From: CALMEC01 sp964393105 | GTDB lineage: Bacteria; Actinomycetota; Thermoleophilia; Miltoncostaeales; Miltoncostaeaceae | Direction of reading: 5' to 3' | Length of the DNA: 41,112 nt | Assembly: GCA_964393105.1 (NCBI GenBank) | Contig: CAYMSM010000030.1 | Coordinates: 1 to 41,112, forward strand | In this document: positions 39,075 through 41,112 of the stretch, in pieces | Numbering within the stretch: the stretch's first letter is position 1 | How the letters are laid out: every line of letters begins with the position of its first letter | Program-made: the position numbers and the translations under genes | Notes under the pieces: model-generated | What the model was told of the DNA's origin: nothing | Databases searched by the model: none | What the model saw: only the letters and a program-made list of their open reading frames with translations

Positions 39075-39805
39075 GTCGTCTCCCTCGCTCGCCTCCCCGG
39101 TGCACGCTAGTACAGGCGTCCAGAAGTACGTTCTCGGGTTGAGGGAGAAGTCGGGCGGGGTCGTGTCGAATTGTTGTGGCGATGGCGGCGAGGCCCCGGA
39201 TCCGACTCGAGGAAGCTGAACGCGGCGAGCTTGAGCGGGTAGCCGTTTGCACGAGGCGGCGCGAGGACCTGTCGCAACGCCCGGCCAACGTGCCCACCTT
39301 GTTGCCCAAACACCCGATCATCGCATCGACCGGCCAAGCAATATGTGACCTTTTGCAGGAAGTTCTTCGACGCGCCAGACAGGATTCGAACCTGTGACCT
39401 TCGGTTTCGTAGTCCCATCCGGGACTTCTTTCTCTTTCGGCCGGTCCCGTGTTTTCCGGCTTGGTGACTGGGATCACAGCTGTCATCGGATGCACGGTGG
39501 TTGGTGTGGGTTTGGACGCTCTGTGTTGCCCATTTTGTTGCCCACTTCGAGGATTCGCCGGGTGTCGGGAAGCCGCGTGGGCGGTAGGTGTTGCTGCTGA
39601 TTCTCGATTGGCCAGCGCATCGAGCGTCCTGCAACAGGCAGCGCCTGTCAGGTGGGCGTTGCCCCGTCGGATGTGGGGGGTCTGGGCGCGTGGCCAACGA
39701 GAGGTGCTCCGAAACTCCTCTCAGGCGGTACGTTGACAGTTCGTTGTTCGGGAGTTGCGGAGAGTGCAACCGCATCACGAGTCGCGGCAGACCAGGGAGA
39801 AGAAG
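39075..39805. other. Gene-poor accessory stretch
   Basis: About 730 bases without an intact gene. It holds tRNA fragment C. Two inverted short matches to TTGTTGCCCA near 39300 and 39530 hint at decayed repeats, but I cannot assign them. Confidence 0.55.
39371..39412 (-). other. tRNA-Arg(ACG)-like 3' half, fragment C (probable att scar)
   Basis: On the minus strand: anticodon loop CTACGAA with anticodon ACG, 3' anticodon stem ACCGA, variable loop AGGTC, T-arm ACAGGTTCGAATCCTGT and acceptor CTGGCGCG. The sequence before the loop does not pair and contains no D-arm or acceptor 5' strand. So only the 3' half is present, starting at the anticodon loop, where many tyrosine recombinases cross over. 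Confidence 0.75.
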
Positions 39806-39970
39806 ATGGCATCGGGAGCGGATCGAAAGTTTGGTGGTATCGGCCTCGGCGGCGTCATCGTCGTGGCGGGGGTCGCGGTGATGATCTTCGGGTCCTTCTG
39901 GATCGGGCTGATCATCACGATCGTCGGACTTGTTGCGTTCGGTGGGTTTGCGAAGGGCAAGTGGTATTGA
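39806..39970 (+). CDS. Small two-helix membrane protein
   Basis: A 54-residue protein with two hydrophobic helices (GGVIVVAGVAVMIFGSFW and GLIITIVGLVAFGGFA) and a basic end (KGKWY). ATG at 39806 with GGGAGA 5 bases upstream, preferred to an upstream start at 39755. Small Gly-rich membrane proteins of this kind are frequent in this lineage. Function unknown. Confidence 0.72.
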   Translation: MASGADRKFGGIGLGGVIVVAGVAVMIFGSFWIGLIITIVGLVAFGGFAKGKWY

Positions 39971-39999
39971 GGAAGTGATCGAACGGGAGCGGTTTCGGG

Positions 40000-40359
40000 C
40001 TACTTCTCGTCGCAGGTGACATGGCCGTGCTCGTCCGACCCTGTGCGATCGTGACCGTCGCCGGGGCGGTGCAGAGGCCGTTGCCCCCGAAGTAGAGGGG
40101 GCTATGTCCGGTTACCGAGTAGGTGCCCGGCGGCAGCTTGATGAGGAAGCTTCCGTCCGCGGCCGACCGCGATGAGGTGCCTGCCGTCAGAGCCGACGGC
40201 GATCACTGACCCCGGCAGCGGGCGTGCTCCGGGATTCGGACCGCCAATCGCATAGGGGTGCCCAGTGAGCGTGCCGTCACCGGACGACCCGCCGCACCCG
40301 CCGAGCATCAATGAAGCGGTAACAGCTAAACCGAGAAAGGCGCGCCTCCGACAGTTCAT
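40000..40359 (-). pseudogene. Lipoprotein gene with two frameshifts
   Basis: The first frame gives a signal peptide and lipobox (LMLGGC) followed by GSSGDGTLTGHPYAIGG and PLPGSVIAVGSDGRHLIAVG. Near 40160-40166 the frame must slip by one base to continue with ADGSFLIKLPPGTYSVTG, HSPLYFGGNGLCTAPATV and TIAQGRTST. Near 40022-40026 a second slip gives VTCDEK and a TAG at 40000-40002. Joined, this is one carboxypeptidase-regulatory or SdrD-like beta-sandwich lipoprotein of about 118 residues. The two lesions are +1 and -1. Decayed gene or two sequencing errors. Confidence 0.7.
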
Positions 40360-40503
40360 TGGTATGCAAGGGGCGTGTGCCGCTCGCGGCGATGCAACAG
40401 GCCATCGCGGTGAACTGGACGAAGGCGCACCACTTCGCCGGCCCAGGGGGCTGCCCTCCGGGGTGGTCCTGCTCGGTCCGGCCTATGCGACTCGAGGAGA
40501 GCG

Positions 40504-40851
40504 ATGGCCACCCAAGCGGTCCTGGATCATCACCTTGCGGCGTTCGCCGCGGGAGACGCTGATGAAATCCTCAACGACTACACCGACCAGTCGGTCCTGA
40601 TCACGCCTGACGGCACGACCAGGGGCCGCGATGCCCTCCGGACCGCGTTCAGCGGGTTCTTCTCGGGGTTGTTCGCGCCCGGCACCTATGACTTCGTGAT
40701 GGACGCCTCCCACGTTGAAGGCGACGTCGCGTACATCGTCTGGCACGCGAACTGCGCATCGGCCGAGGTTGCCCTGGGCACCGACACCTTCGTTGTGCGC
40801 GATGGCAAGATCGCCGTGCAAACGTTCGCGGCCAAGATCAACCCGAAGTAG
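40504..40851 (+). CDS. SnoaL-like / NTF2-fold protein
   Basis: A 115-residue NTF2-like protein: VLDHHLAAFAAGDADEILND, VLITPDGTTRGRDALRTAFS and DTFVVRDGKIAVQTFAAKI give the curved-sheet cavity fold seen in SnoaL, ketosteroid isomerase and many ligand-binding or detoxifying proteins. The catalytic pair of any one subfamily is not clear. ATG at 40504 with GGAGA close upstream. A single gene in the accessory end of the window. Confidence 0.85.
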   Translation: MATQAVLDHHLAAFAAGDADEILNDYTDQSVLITPDGTTRGRDALRTAFSGFFSGLFAPGTYDFVMDASHVEGDVAYIVWHANCASAEVALGTDTFVVRDGKIAVQTFAAKINPK

Positions 40852-40880
40852 CTGCATCACTCGCGAACGGGGAGGCGGCC

Positions 40881-41112
40881 GTGGAGGGGGGACACGAGGA
40901 GCTGGGGGCGGTGCGACTGGCCGAGGCCGCCCGGACGCGGGGCTGGTCGGACGCCCAGACGTACAACGCCCAGCGGCTCATCGACGGCGGGATGGGGGAG
41001 CGCCTGGGCTACAAGTCCTTCGAGGAGACCACGTTTGGCCGCGGCAAAGAGACCCTCGAGGGGGAGGGCTGGGTCTACTACCTGTGCCAGGAACGCGTCG
41101 AGGAGGTCGAGG
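40881..41112 (+). CDS. Partial unknown protein, cut by window end
   Basis: An open frame from the GTG at 40881, preceded by GGAGG at 5 bases, runs for 77 codons to the edge. The product (RLAEAARTRGWSDAQTYNAQ, LGYKSFEETTFGRGKETLEG, WVYYLCQERVEEVE) is soluble and acidic. I do not recognise a family. The good ribosome binding site and steady codon use support that it is real. Confidence 0.6.
   Translation, partial: MEGGHEELGAVRLAEAARTRGWSDAQTYNAQRLIDGGMGERLGYKSFEETTFGRGKETLEGEGWVYYLCQERVEEVE

Noticed and set aside
37443..39110. Plus-strand open frame of 555 codons
   Set aside because: Antisense to the F420 oxidoreductase and PPOX genes; its first residues come from a tRNA fragment, a known source of false proteins.
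39371..39412. Complete tRNA-Arg gene
   Set aside because: Only the 3' half from the anticodon loop onward is present; D-arm and 5' acceptor strand are missing.
39107..39778. Minus-strand open frame of 223 codons in the accessory region
   Set aside because: Its middle is the translated tRNA-Arg scar, its composition is irregular and no domain is visible.

Overview
The window is high-GC DNA with actinobacterial gene content, tight operons with 4-base stop/start overlaps, and frequent GTG, TTG and even CTG starts. Several proteins (a secreted protein starting with a 'VALVALFIALSGGAYA' type leader, a double-domain ThyX, F420-dependent oxidoreductases, small glycine-rich membrane proteins) point to the class Thermoleophilia, order Solirubrobacterales. 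This taxonomic call is inference from protein style, not from a marker gene. No complete tRNA or rRNA gene and no CRISPR array was seen.

Layout. 1-8989: a secreted protein, a MOSC/DUF1015 pair, divergently a UvrD helicase-nuclease followed by a YhaM-like OB-HD protein, an acidic calcium-repeat-like protein, a CGNR zinc-finger protein and a truncated GNAT-like protein. 9104-14893: ychF and yqeY back to back, a PPOX-fold protein, a mce / B12-radical SAM / small-protein operon, and an ECF sigma factor with a membrane segment and a long acidic tail. 15028-22496: a thyX / DUF1385 / SRPBCC operon, cspA, a glyoxalase-like gene, rarA with an MFS transporter, and small membrane and zinc-ribbon genes. 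22616-25702: a sulfur-transfer cluster moeZ-cysO-cysM-mec, equivalent to the mycobacterial CysO-dependent cysteine pathway. Its CysO carrier carries nine residues after the canonical Gly-Gly, so the linked JAMM protease probably has to mature it. 25699-30404: a NYN-LOTUS protein, citrate synthase, a SHOCT protein and a SixA-like phosphatase. 30556-33833: a candidate structured RNA, potassium channel genes ktrB-ktrA, fabI and an internally deleted metallophosphoesterase. 33965-36131: a secreted collagen-like protein and a membrane-anchored protein. 36132-41112: a decaying accessory region with three tRNA 3' fragments, an IS256-type transposase remnant, two lesion-bearing genes (one nonsense codon, one double frameshift), an LLM-type F420 oxidoreductase, small genes and a gene cut by the window end.

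Regulatory style. At least eleven genes have a TAnnnT hexamer ending 6-8 bases before the start codon and no Shine-Dalgarno sequence, which is the signature of leaderless transcripts; other genes have clear GGAGG sites. This pattern was used to choose several starts. The most interesting leads are the extended CysO carrier with its protease, the candidate leader RNA before ktrB, a duplicated intergenic element of about 68 bp, the membrane-tethered sigma factor with a palindromic operator, the ThyX whose signature is split over two domains, and the tRNA-scarred island.
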